Shown one piece after another: positions 56,132 to 64,000 of a DNA stretch of 64,000 nt. The position numbers and the translations under genes were made by a program. Source of the DNA: Acinetobacter courvalinii. Its GTDB lineage: Bacteria; Pseudomonadota; Gammaproteobacteria; Pseudomonadales; Moraxellaceae. Numbering within the stretch: position 1 is the first letter of the stretch; the number at the start of each line of letters is the position of its first letter. Below the pieces are notes generated by a model. That model made no database searches. It had not been told where the DNA came from and worked only from the letters and a program-made list of their open reading frames with translations. The stretch lies in contig NZ_BMDA01000006.1 in NCBI RefSeq assembly GCF_014635545.1, positions 97,629-161,628 of the forward strand, read 5' to 3'.

Positions 56132-57081
56132 TTCGTTGTAGCATTGGAACGGGTTATGGTTTCCTGTTCCAGCCATTCGATAAATTTCAGCATAATCGGA
56201 TTATGCGGCTGTTCGGCATAAACAAAATAGTAGCAACGTGAACCACTGAGTTTATGTGATGACACGATCATCAATTCTCCTCGACTCAGTTCTTTCTCGA
56301 TCAGCATTTGTGGAATCAGGGCCACACCAAGATGGTGGGTTGCCGCCACGGCCAGCATGGAAAACAGTTCATGGCGTTGACCTTCCATCGCATAAGGCGC
56401 GTTATAGGCCAGACTGTCGAACCATTCCTTCCAGATTGCAGGACGAGTGGTCTGTTGTAATAAGGGCAGTTGAGAAAGCTGTTCCGGAGACAAATCCAGT
56501 GTCGAGGGCGATTGATTTTGAATCAAATCAGGGAAGAACTTTCTAATCAGTGTGGGCGAGCAAACGGCAACCACGTCTTCCTGCATCAAAAAATGTGCAG
56601 TCGTGCCAGGCCAGTTTTCTACCTGAGCGGGTGTACCTGCATAGATGGCAGCATCGAAAATCTGCTCACTGAACAGAAAAGGTTTGGTGCTGGTTTCCAG
56701 ATGGATGGTAATTTCTGGATATTTTTCATTAAAACGATGCAGGCGTGGCAGTAGCCAGCGTGTCGCAAAGGTGGGTACCACGCCCAGTTTGAGCGTGCCG
56801 CCTAAACCTTGATGCGACATCAGGTCGAGTGTGCTGTGTTCCAGCCCGAGCAAATGCGTCTTGATATTTTTCAGATATTGTTCACCCGCAACGGTCAGTT
56901 CGACGCCATGTCGTACCCGATGAAACAGCGGCAGATTCAGAAACTCTTCCAGTTGCTGAATCTGTCGGGAAACGGCACTTTGGGTCATGCTCAGTTCCTG
57001 CGCCGCATGGGTGTAGGTTTTATGTTTGGCAGCGGCTTCAAAACAGATCAATGATTGCAGTGAAGGAATCATACGTCGCAT
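56125..57081 (-). CDS. LysR family regulator of the glutarate cluster (GcdR-like)
   Basis: About 318 residues from ATG 57081 (AAGGACGCTGTT upstream; longer frame to 57135). The N-terminal HTH reads SLQSLICFEAAAKHKTYTHA and AQELSMTQSAVSRQIQQLE (GcvA-like group). The effector-binding domain follows from about residue 95. It diverges from gcdH, like the LysR regulator GcdR of glutarate catabolism. A good LysR-type palindrome lies in the shared promoter region, so it likely activates gcdH and the genes behind it in response to glutarate or glutaryl-CoA. Confidence 0.88.
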   Translation of the reverse strand: MRRMIPSLQSLICFEAAAKHKTYTHAAQELSMTQSAVSRQIQQLEEFLNLPLFHRVRHGVELTVAGEQYLKNIKTHLLGLEHSTLDLMSHQGLGGTLKLGVVPTFATRWLLPRLHRFNEKYPEITIHLETSTKPFLFSEQIFDAAIYAGTPAQVENWPGTTAHFLMQEDVVAVCSPTLIRKFFPDLIQNQSPSTLDLSPEQLSQLPLLQQTTRPAIWKEWFDSLAYNAPYAMEGQRHELFSMLAVAATHHLGVALIPQMLIEKELSRGELMIVSSHKLSGSRCYYFVYAEQPHNPIMLKFIEWLEQETITRSNATTNY

Positions 57082-57193
57082 AACAGCGTCCTTGTGTTGC
57101 GTGCGAAAATCAGCAATGAGGTTCGGATAATTCATGTCTTATAAATTATTCTCTGCTTTATTTTTAACAGAAGCATGCCACTGATTGCAATTG

Positions 57194-57216
57194 AGCTATG
57201 CATAAAACGCATAGCT
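57194..57216. promoter_or_regulatory. LysR-type binding site
   Basis: AGCTATGC (57194-57201), 7-bp spacer, GCATAGCT (57209-57216). It contains a T-N11-A core. It lies 95 bp before the gcdH start and between the divergent genes. Confidence 0.65.
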
Positions 57217-57310
57217 GTATGAAAAAACATCGTTTGCCTGAGGGCACAATCTGGCCTAGCATCAAGAGCAGAACGTATATCAAAATTAATCAACAGGAAG
57301 ATCACAAGTC

Positions 57311-58519
57311 ATGGCAAATCAAGGAAAGCGTGTCTCTTTTAACTGGCAAGATCCCTTTTTACTCGAACAGCAACTCAGCTCGGAAGAACGCATGATTCGG
57401 GATAGCGCTCAGGCCTATTGTCAAGACAAACTCATGCCACGGGTACTGGAACAATTCCGTCATGAAAAAACCGATCCAAGTATTTTTCGGGAAATGGGTG
57501 AGCTAGGTCTATTAGGCCCAACCATCTCGGAGCAGTATGGTGGTGCGGGGCTAAACTATGTCAGTTATGGTTTGATTGCACGCGAGATTGAACGGGTAGA
57601 TTCGGGCTATCGTTCGATGGCCAGTGTGCAAAGTTCACTGGTGATGGTGCCGATTGCCGAATTTGGTACCGAAGCACAAAAACAGAAATATCTGCCTAAA
57701 CTGGCGACAGGTGAATACATTGGCTGTTTCGGATTGACCGAGCCGGATCATGGCTCTGATCCGGGCAGTATGCTGTGTCGTGCCAAAAAGGTTGCAGGTG
57801 GTTATCGCCTCAGTGGGAGCAAAATGTGGATTACCAACAGCCCGATTGCAGATGTGTTTGTGGTGTGGGCCAAAGAAGTCTCGGAAACTGGCAATGTCGG
57901 GGAGATTCGTGGTTTTATTCTGGAAAAAGGTTGGGAAGGGCTGTCTGCGCCTGCCATTCATGGCAAGGTCGGGCTGCGAGCATCGATTACCGGTGAAATC
58001 GTGATGGATCAGGTCTTTGTGCCGAAAGAGAATGCTTTCCCTGAAGTGCGCGGCCTAAAAGGACCATTTACCTGCCTGAACAGTGCCCGTTATGGCATAG
58101 CCTGGGGTGCAATGGGGGCCGCTGAATTTTGTTGGCATACCGCACATCAATACACCATGGACCGCAAACAGTTCGGTCGACCACTGGCAGCCAATCAGCT
58201 GATTCAGAAGAAACTGGCGGATATGCAGACCGAAATTGCGCTGGGCCTGCAAGCGGCTTTGCGTTTTGGGCAAATGAAAGATGCAGGCATTGCTTCAGTG
58301 GAAGGAACATCCCTGATCAAACGTAATAACTGTGGTAAGGCCTTGGAAATTGCCCGGCTGGCGCGTGACATGATGGGCGGCAATGGCATCAGTGATGAGT
58401 TTGGCGTAGCCCGTCATCTGGTCAATCTGGAAGTGGTGAATACCTATGAAGGCACCCATGATGTACACGCCCTGATTCTTGGGCGTGCACAAACCGGTAT
58501 CGCTGCATTTTCTAACTAA
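57311..58519 (+). CDS. gcdH: glutaryl-CoA dehydrogenase
   Basis: A 402-residue acyl-CoA dehydrogenase that both oxidises and decarboxylates glutaryl-CoA to crotonyl-CoA. Features are [16 protein letters not shown] (about residues 139-154), [18 protein letters not shown], a [16 protein letters not shown] loop, and the catalytic Glu in [10 protein letters not shown] (about residue 382). The [12 protein letters not shown] variant and [14 protein letters not shown] distinguish glutaryl-CoA dehydrogenases from other acyl-CoA dehydrogenases. It is the first gene of the glutarate cluster, divergent from the LysR gene. Confidence 0.95.
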   Translation: MANQGKRVSFNWQDPFLLEQQLSSEERMIRDSAQAYCQDKLMPRVLEQFRHEKTDPSIFREMGELGLLGPTISEQYGGAGLNYVSYGLIAREIERVDSGYRSMASVQSSLVMVPIAEFGTEAQKQKYLPKLATGEYIGCFGLTEPDHGSDPGSMLCRAKKVAGGYRLSGSKMWITNSPIADVFVVWAKEVSETGNVGEIRGFILEKGWEGLSAPAIHGKVGLRASITGEIVMDQVFVPKENAFPEVRGLKGPFTCLNSARYGIAWGAMGAAEFCWHTAHQYTMDRKQFGRPLAANQLIQKKLADMQTEIALGLQAALRFGQMKDAGIASVEGTSLIKRNNCGKALEIARLARDMMGGNGISDEFGVARHLVNLEVVNTYEGTHDVHALILGRAQTGIAAFSN

Positions 58520-58542
58520 AACTTCTGCATTGTTTAAACGCA

Positions 58543-58566
58543 AAGATACGCTTGCGGGCGTATCTT
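58543..58566 (+). terminator. hairpin after gcdH
   Basis: AAGATACGC (58543-58551), 6-nt loop, GCGTATCTT (58558-58566). No T-run, so it may be a partial terminator or processing stem separating gcdH from the transporter gene. Confidence 0.5.
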
Positions 58567-58614
58567 CGGGCAAATTCATGCCTAAAAAATTGACTTATAG
58601 CAATTAAAATCGTC

Positions 58615-58694
58615 AAGGATTCATCAAGCACATTTCCGGTAGAAAATGACACTTTGCCAAAACAATAAATAGCACTGTCGCAAAGGATTCATCA
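58615..58694 (+). repeat. direct repeat AAGGATTCATCA before the MFS gene
   Basis: AAGGATTCATCA occurs at 58615-58626 and 58683-58694. The repeats lie in the gap between gcdH and the transporter gene, 68 bp apart start to start. Confidence 0.4.
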
Positions 58695-58744
58695 CTTGAA
58701 TGGTTGATGAAAGACCAGACCCATTTGAGAAAATGAGGTGTCAA

Positions 58745-60061
58745 ATGAACAATGATGTTCAAACGGTAGCAAGCTCAGCGATGAGCAAATGGCCTTCTAA
58801 TCTGGGAACCTATGCGCGGATTACGCCGCACACATGGAAATTTGCCTTGCTGTTTGCCTACTTCGCCATGGTGGTAGATGGTATAGATATCATGCTGCTG
58901 TCATACAGTCTCACCAGTTTAAAGGCAGAATTTGGATTATCGACCTTTCAGGCGGGTGCGCTGGGGAGTGCCTCTCTCGCCGGGATGGGAATTGGCGGTA
59001 TTCTGGGTGGCTGGGCCTGTGATAAATATGGACGGGTCAGAACCATTGCCCATTCTGTGACTTTCTTTTCAATTGCCACCTGTCTATTGGGTTTTACCCA
59101 AAGCTTTGAACAGTTTATGTCGTTACGTTTTATTGGGGCTTTAGGGATTGGCGCCCTTTATATGGCCTGCAATACCTTAATGGCGGAGTATGTTCCGACC
59201 TCCTATCGCACCACAGTACTGGGCACCTTGCAAACCGGACAAACGGTTGGCTATATCGTGGCAACCTTACTTGCTGGTGCCATCATTCCGGAACATGGCT
59301 GGCGTATTTTATTCTTTATTACCGTAATTCCAGCAGCGATCAATATCATCTTACAGCGCTTTGTGCCTGAGCCTAAATCCTGGCAGCTGACGAAAATGAA
59401 GAGTTTGACTCCGCAAACGCAGCAAGTTATTACGACGCAACCACAACCGAAAAGCCAAAGTATTTATCAACAGATTTTTGCCAATTTCAAACATCGCAAA
59501 ATGTTCCTGCTCTGGATGATGACAGCTTTCTTTTTACAGTTCGGTTATTACGGCATTAACAACTGGATGCCGAGTTATCTAGAAACTGAAGTGAATATGA
59601 ACTTCAAGTCGCTGACCAGTTATATGGTGGGTTCGTATACGGCAATGATTTTAGGCAAGATTCTGGCGGGTTATCTGGCAGATAAATTTAACCGCCGTGC
59701 CATTTTCGTGTTTGGAACGCTGGCCAGCGCAATCTTCCTGCCGATCATTATCTTCTTTAATACCCCTGACAATATTCTGTATTTACTTATTACCTTTGGA
59801 TTCCTTTATGGGATTCCATATGGGGTCAATGCCACCTATATGGCGGAATCTTTTTCAACGGATGTCCGTGGTACTGCCATTGGCGGTGCCTATAACATTG
59901 GTCGGGTTGGGGCGGCGATTGCACCGGCCACCATCGGTTTTTTAGCCTCTGGCGGAACATTCGCCATGGCCTTTATTGTCATGGGTGCCGCTTATTTTAT
60001 TGCGGGTGTGTTACCGGGACTATTTATACGGGATCGCCAATACGATCCACAACAATCATAA
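58745..60061 (+). CDS. MFS transporter (AAHS type), probable glutarate uptake
   Basis: About 438 residues from ATG 58745 (GAGGTGTCAA upstream). A 12-TM MFS protein of the aromatic acid:H+ symporter group. It has FAMVVDGIDIMLLSYSLTSL (about residues 39-58), GACDKYGR-like loop present as GWACDKYGRVRTIAH, and RFIGALGIGALYMACNTLMAEYVP. Its position between gcdH and the CoA-transferase points to glutarate or a related acid as substrate; this is inferred. Confidence 0.85.
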   Translation: MNNDVQTVASSAMSKWPSNLGTYARITPHTWKFALLFAYFAMVVDGIDIMLLSYSLTSLKAEFGLSTFQAGALGSASLAGMGIGGILGGWACDKYGRVRTIAHSVTFFSIATCLLGFTQSFEQFMSLRFIGALGIGALYMACNTLMAEYVPTSYRTTVLGTLQTGQTVGYIVATLLAGAIIPEHGWRILFFITVIPAAINIILQRFVPEPKSWQLTKMKSLTPQTQQVITTQPQPKSQSIYQQIFANFKHRKMFLLWMMTAFFLQFGYYGINNWMPSYLETEVNMNFKSLTSYMVGSYTAMILGKILAGYLADKFNRRAIFVFGTLASAIFLPIIIFFNTPDNILYLLITFGFLYGIPYGVNATYMAESFSTDVRGTAIGGAYNIGRVGAAIAPATIGFLASGGTFAMAFIVMGAAYFIAGVLPGLFIRDRQYDPQQS

Positions 60062-60077
60062 GCAAGGAGGATGGAAC

Positions 60078-61298
60078 ATGGGTGCATTAACAGGCTTACG
60101 TGTACTGGATCTGAGTCGGGTGCTGGCAGGACCGTGGTGTAGCCAGATTCTGGCGGATCTGGGGGCTGAAGTGATCAAGATTGAACGGCCTCAAACCGGG
60201 GATGATACCCGGATGTGGGGGCCGCCGTGGATGAAGGATGATGTAGGGCAGCCCACGCGCGAGGCGGGCTATTATCAGTCTGCCAACCGGAATAAATACT
60301 CGGTTGGCATTGATCTTGCCTCAAAACAGGGGCAGGCCTTGTTACGGGAAATGGTCAAGGACAGTGATGTGCTGATTGAAAATTATAAAGTCGGTTCACT
60401 GCATAAATATGGTCTGGACTATGCCAGCCTGCGTGAGATCAATCCGGGGCTGGTCTATTGCTCGATTACCGGATTTGGGCAAACCGGACCTCGTGCGTCT
60501 GAGCCGGGTTATGATTTTGTCATTCAGGGCATGGCCGGATTGATGAGTATTACCGGTGAAAAGGATGATTTGCCGGGTGGCGGCCCACAAAAGGTGGGGG
60601 TTGCAGTCACGGATTTACAAACCGGATTATATGCCACCATTGCGATTCAGGCAGCGCTCTGGTCGCGTCAAACTACAGGCAAAGGACAACATATTGATCT
60701 GTCCTTACTGGATGTACAGGTTGCGGGTTTAGCCAACCATGGCATGAACTATCTGATTACCGGTCAGGCACCGCAACGCTGGGGCAATGCGCATGCCAAT
60801 ATTGTGCCTTATCAAACCTTTAGGGCAAAAGATAAGGACTTTATTATTGCCTGTGGCAATGATGCCCAGTTTAAAGCCTTGTGTCAGGCCATCGGTCAAG
60901 CGGAATGGGCAGCGCATCCCAAGTTTAGATTGAATCAGGACCGGATTGCGCATCGGGGTGAATTGACCACGTTAATGGATCAGCATTTTCTCACGCAATC
61001 TGCACAATACTGGGTAGAGCGGATTCATGCGGTCAAAGTGCCGGTCGGCATGATCAATAATGTGGAGGAAGCATTACAAGAACCGCAGGTACAAGCAAGA
61101 GAAATGGTGGTGTCGATTCCACATCCACAATACCGTCACTTTAAAATGATTGCCTCGCCATTAAAGTTGTCTGCCACACCTGTGGAATACCGTCTTGCTC
61201 CACCCCGTTTGGGAGAACATACCCAACAGGTCTTAGCACAATACTGTTCCACAGAGCACTTGGCGGAGTTAGCCGAGCAAGGTGTGATTGGGCATTGA
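60078..61298 (+). CDS. family III (CaiB/BaiF) CoA-transferase, probable glutarate CoA-transferase
   Basis: About 406 residues from ATG 60078, preceded by AAGGAGG at excellent spacing. GLRVLDLSRVLAGPW (about residues 6-20) begins the fold. The catalytic Asp lies in GFGQTGPRASEPGYDFV (about residue 154), with the following MAGLMSITGE typical of the family. In glutarate clusters this enzyme loads CoA from succinyl-CoA onto glutarate to feed the dehydrogenase encoded upstream. It follows the transporter after 16 bp and ends in a strong hairpin. Confidence 0.93.
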   Translation: MGALTGLRVLDLSRVLAGPWCSQILADLGAEVIKIERPQTGDDTRMWGPPWMKDDVGQPTREAGYYQSANRNKYSVGIDLASKQGQALLREMVKDSDVLIENYKVGSLHKYGLDYASLREINPGLVYCSITGFGQTGPRASEPGYDFVIQGMAGLMSITGEKDDLPGGGPQKVGVAVTDLQTGLYATIAIQAALWSRQTTGKGQHIDLSLLDVQVAGLANHGMNYLITGQAPQRWGNAHANIVPYQTFRAKDKDFIIACGNDAQFKALCQAIGQAEWAAHPKFRLNQDRIAHRGELTTLMDQHFLTQSAQYWVERIHAVKVPVGMINNVEEALQEPQVQAREMVVSIPHPQYRHFKMIASPLKLSATPVEYRLAPPRLGEHTQQVLAQYCSTEHLAELAEQGVIGH

Positions 61299-61312
61299 TC
61301 AACAATGCCCAA
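61288..61312 (+). terminator. hairpin at the end of the CoA-transferase gene
   Basis: TTGGGCATTG (61288-61297), loop ATCAA, CAATGCCCAA (61303-61312). It overlaps the stop codon. No T-run. Confidence 0.6.
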
Positions 61313-61532
61313 AGTGATTTCGATGACCAAGAATTTAAACTTTATTTTCATTAAATCAAATATTTATAATTTGTTTCATATCCTGTTACAGCATTACAAC
61401 TGCGTTATTGTTGATATTTTTTATACTAGAGCTCGAGTTTTACATTGCATGAGCTCGCTTTTATTCACGCTGTGAATGTCTTATTTGACCCTTGCGGTCT
61501 ATCCACTATCATTAAAATAACGTGAGGGAATT

Positions 61533-63509
61533 ATGCCTTCCAAGCCATCTTCGCAGTTTGCGAATGTGAATCCAAACGTGTTTTTAAGCACGGTCATTAT
61601 TATTGCGATTTTTCTCGCAATCGTCATTGTCGCACCCAGTTCCTTTGAACTTTTGACTCAACAGCTTAAACAATGGATCACTGATTCATTTAGCTGGTTT
61701 TATGTTTTATCCGTCGCCGTCTTTTTGATTTTACTGATTTATATTGCCTGTTCCGCCAGCGGAAAAATCAAGCTAGGGCCTGATCATAGTCAGCCTGAAT
61801 ACAGTAATGGTTCATGGTTTGCCATGCTGTTTACGGCCGGGATGGGGATTGGGTTGATGTTCTTTGGTGTGGCAGAGCCAGTGATGCATTATGTCAGCCC
61901 ACCCAGTGGTAACCCTGAAAGTGTAGAGTCGGCTCAACAAGCCTTACGCATCACCTTCTTCCATTGGGGATTACATGCCTGGGCGATTTATGCCGTTGTT
62001 GGTTTGGCACTGGCCTACTTTGCCTATCGTCATAATCTCCCCCTAAAAACCCGTTCCGCACTTTATCCGATTATTGGTAAGAAAATTTACGGTCCTATAG
62101 GTGATGGTATTGATACCTTTGCCACCATTGGTACGGTTTTCGGTGTTGCTACCTCTTTAGGCTTTGGGGTGACCCAGATTAACTCAGGTCTCCATTATTT
62201 ATTTGGTGTTGAACAAAGTAGCTATATTCAGGTTGGTCTGATTATCTTTGTCAGTATCTTGGCATCAATGTCTGTCTTTTTGGGGTTGGACAAAGGCGTG
62301 AAACGTCTTTCCGAGCTGAACCTGATCTTGGCACTGGTGTTGTTGGCCTTTGTCTTTATTGCTGGGCCAAGTATCTATTTGCTACAGACCACTATTCAAA
62401 ATGCGGGTTCTTATTTCTCCAACCTATTCAGTATGACCTTCAACTTATATGCCTACCAACCGAATGGCTGGATTGGTGGTTGGACCATCATGTATTGGGC
62501 ATGGTGGATTTCATGGTCGCCATTTGTCGGGATGTTTATTGCACGTGTGTCACGTGGCCGGACCATTCGTGAGTTTATCGTCGGTGTATTACTGATCCCA
62601 ACCGGTTTTACCATTATCTGGATGGGTTTCTTAGGCAATGCTGCCTTATTCAGTATTATGCAAGAACACAATGTGACCTTGCTGCAAGCTGTACAAAATG
62701 ATTCATCCGTAGCGTTGTTTGAATTTCTGAATCACTTGCCTTTGGCTGGCGTGATGAGTTTATTGGCAACCGTACTGGTGATGCTATTCTTTGTGACTTC
62801 AGCTGATTCCGGCGCCTTGGTGACAGACTACCTGACGGCTAAAACAGAAAACTCACCGACATGGCAAAGACTGTTCTGGACCGTATTGATGGCTGTTTTG
62901 GCGATTATTCTACTCTTGGTGGGTGGTCTGGCTGCTTTGCAGGCCTCAATCATTATGAGCGCCTTGCCATTTACATTCGTCATGTTACTGATGAGTTGGG
63001 GGCTGTTAAAAGCCTTAAAGATCGATGTGACGAAAATGCAGGCGATTCAGGAAGCGCGTATTACACCGCGAGCAATTCATAATCCACGTAGCTGGCAGCA
63101 ACGTTTGGGGCTAATCATGCATTACCCACATACTGAAGCTGAGGTCAGGGAATATATAGAGACACAGGTCAGAAAAGCGTTTGAAAGTATTCAGAAAGAG
63201 TTTAAACGCCGTCATCTGGAAGTGAACATTCAAAATACTGAACAAGGCTTGCAACTGCGCGTCGATCATCATCATGAGATTAACTTCATCTATACGGTCT
63301 ATGCACATGAAACCGTACCGCCAAGTTTTATGCTGGGGCAGGGCGATGCTGATGAAGCGCAATATTTCCAGGCTGAAGTATTCTTGAGAGAAGGCGGACA
63401 AAACTATGATGTTATGGACTGGACTCAGGAAGACCTGATTCAGGACATTATTGATCAATATGAACGTCATCTTTACTTCTTGAATATTGTAAGAGGCACA
63501 TCGTCTTAA
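61533..63509 (+). CDS. betT: BCCT family choline/betaine transporter
   Basis: A 658-residue 12-TM transporter of the betaine/choline/carnitine family. It has FTAGMGIGLMFFGVAEPVMHY (about residues 93-113; quoted here as GMGIGLMFFGVAEP) and the signature MYWAWWISWSPFVGMFIAR (about residues 318-336). The long cytoplasmic C-terminal tail (about 505-658) is typical of BetT-type choline transporters, where it senses osmotic stress. The betIBA genes are not in the window. A GTGAGGGAATT ribosome site fixes the start. Confidence 0.88.
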   Translation: MPSKPSSQFANVNPNVFLSTVIIIAIFLAIVIVAPSSFELLTQQLKQWITDSFSWFYVLSVAVFLILLIYIACSASGKIKLGPDHSQPEYSNGSWFAMLFTAGMGIGLMFFGVAEPVMHYVSPPSGNPESVESAQQALRITFFHWGLHAWAIYAVVGLALAYFAYRHNLPLKTRSALYPIIGKKIYGPIGDGIDTFATIGTVFGVATSLGFGVTQINSGLHYLFGVEQSSYIQVGLIIFVSILASMSVFLGLDKGVKRLSELNLILALVLLAFVFIAGPSIYLLQTTIQNAGSYFSNLFSMTFNLYAYQPNGWIGGWTIMYWAWWISWSPFVGMFIARVSRGRTIREFIVGVLLIPTGFTIIWMGFLGNAALFSIMQEHNVTLLQAVQNDSSVALFEFLNHLPLAGVMSLLATVLVMLFFVTSADSGALVTDYLTAKTENSPTWQRLFWTVLMAVLAIILLLVGGLAALQASIIMSALPFTFVMLLMSWGLLKALKIDVTKMQAIQEARITPRAIHNPRSWQQRLGLIMHYPHTEAEVREYIETQVRKAFESIQKEFKRRHLEVNIQNTEQGLQLRVDHHHEINFIYTVYAHETVPPSFMLGQGDADEAQYFQAEVFLREGGQNYDVMDWTQEDLIQDIIDQYERHLYFLNIVRGTSS

Positions 63510-63534
63510 CAGGGGATGTCGACTGAAAACAATA

Positions 63535-63571
63535 AAAACACCGGTTTTGAGCACCTCAGAACCGGTGTTTT
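63535..63571. terminator. terminator after the BCCT transporter gene
   Basis: AAAACACCGGTTTTGAG (63535-63551), loop CAC, CTCAGAACCGGTGTTTT (63555-63571), one mismatch. T-run on plus, A-run on the other side. Confidence 0.9.
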
Positions 63572-64000
63572 GCTTTTTGGAGATATTTTTTTCAATAAAA
63601 TTTTTAGTTGGAACCCGGTTTATTGATAAAAAAAGTGAGCCTGTGAGAAAGAAATGATCAAAATCAAAAAGATTTTCGCTGATAATTAAAACAAATGTAG
63701 GTAAAAAATTATAGATAACAGTGATTTGGGTGATTTAAATGTTGGCTAAATTAATTTTTAAGATAATGAATAAATTTTAAATTATATAAATCAGTAAATT
63801 AGATAAGTTAAAGTTTAAAAATAAAACAACCGAATAATTTAATTTTTAAAAGTGCTTGCGTCTGGTCTGAAATACTGTAGAATGCACATCCATCGGCGGT
63901 GATGCAGATAAAAACTTGTTGATAAACAAGGATTTGGCTAAAATGGTTAGATTCTTGGATTGGTTGATAAGTTTGCTAAATATCTAAATTACCTGTTGAC
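63572..64000. other. 429-bp intergenic end of window
   Basis: No gene. A very AT-rich stretch (about 63650-63850) precedes a strong promoter-like element, then a sequence without ORF reaching the window end with TTGAC. This could be the start of a stable RNA operon lying beyond the window. Confidence 0.5.
63856..63883 (+). promoter_or_regulatory. sigma70-type promoter, possibly of a stable RNA operon
   Basis: TTGCGT (63856-63861), 16-bp spacer, TAGAAT (63878-63883), preceded by a long A/T-rich stretch resembling an UP element and followed by no ORF. Confidence 0.45.

Overview
The window is an ordinary chromosomal segment of an Acinetobacter species (Gammaproteobacteria, Moraxellaceae). Supporting signs are a low-to-moderate GC content, an intrinsic ANT(3'')-II-type aminoglycoside nucleotidyltransferase gene, and many proteins of types common in this genus (DUF2946 plus copper TonB receptor, DHCW cupin, glutarate operon). 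The species cannot be named from sequence alone. I saw no insertion sequence, prophage, integron or CRISPR array.

Layout. 1-3.4 kb: end of a valine/isobutyryl-CoA catabolic operon (acyl-CoA dehydrogenase tail, enoyl-CoA hydratase, 3-hydroxyisobutyryl-CoA hydrolase, MHS-type transporter). 3.4-6.8 kb: a parS-like palindrome, two identical tRNA-Gly(GCC) genes, a BolA protein, a SirB-like membrane protein, an orphan ParA ATPase, a lipoprotein and a LysE-type exporter preceded by a mini-ORF. 6.8-12.7 kb: DedA, DoxX, YgiW-type OB-fold and DUF445 proteins, guaA, and the ANT(3'')-II gene. 12.8-16.9 kb: DHCW cupin, YqjI-like PadR regulator, small DUF proteins, pirin, OsmC, glutathione transferase. 17-21.5 kb: SPOR protein, argS, Dyp peroxidase, LysE-type exporter. 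21.5-24.6 kb: zur-znuC-znuB diverging from znuA, with two Zur-box-like palindromes between them.

24.7-31.9 kb: the complete ATP synthase operon atpIBEFHAGDC with a clear sigma70 promoter and a strong terminator. 32-39.8 kb: lipoprotein, glutathione peroxidase, an AraC regulator with an MFS exporter, a paralogous MFS exporter diverging from a TetR gene, an EamA transporter, a structured intergenic region that may encode a small RNA, and tsaC. 39.8-45.4 kb: dprA, a LysM protein, def, and a copper-related pair (DUF2946 protein and TonB receptor). 45.4-47.4 kb: two poorly characterised proteins.

47.7-53.5 kb: a 1172-residue transporter-like hybrid histidine kinase (CrbS/MxtR type) divergent from DUF485-actP, which suggests local control of acetate uptake. 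53.5-56.1 kb: MpaB-like oxygenase divergent from a TetR gene, and an ion-channel-like protein. 56.1-61.3 kb: a glutarate catabolic cluster (LysR regulator divergent from glutaryl-CoA dehydrogenase, AAHS-type transporter, family III CoA-transferase). 61.5-63.5 kb: a BCCT choline/betaine transporter. The last 430 bp has no gene and carries a strong stable-RNA-like promoter.

The most interesting non-genic signals are: (i) a duplicated operator-promoter module upstream of the two paralogous MFS genes, with matching 56-bp operator spacing and a decayed tetR start in one copy; (ii) a single parS-like site close to an orphan parA; (iii) a promoter plus multi-hairpin candidate small RNA upstream of tsaC. 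No convincing wholly new defence or mobile system was found.
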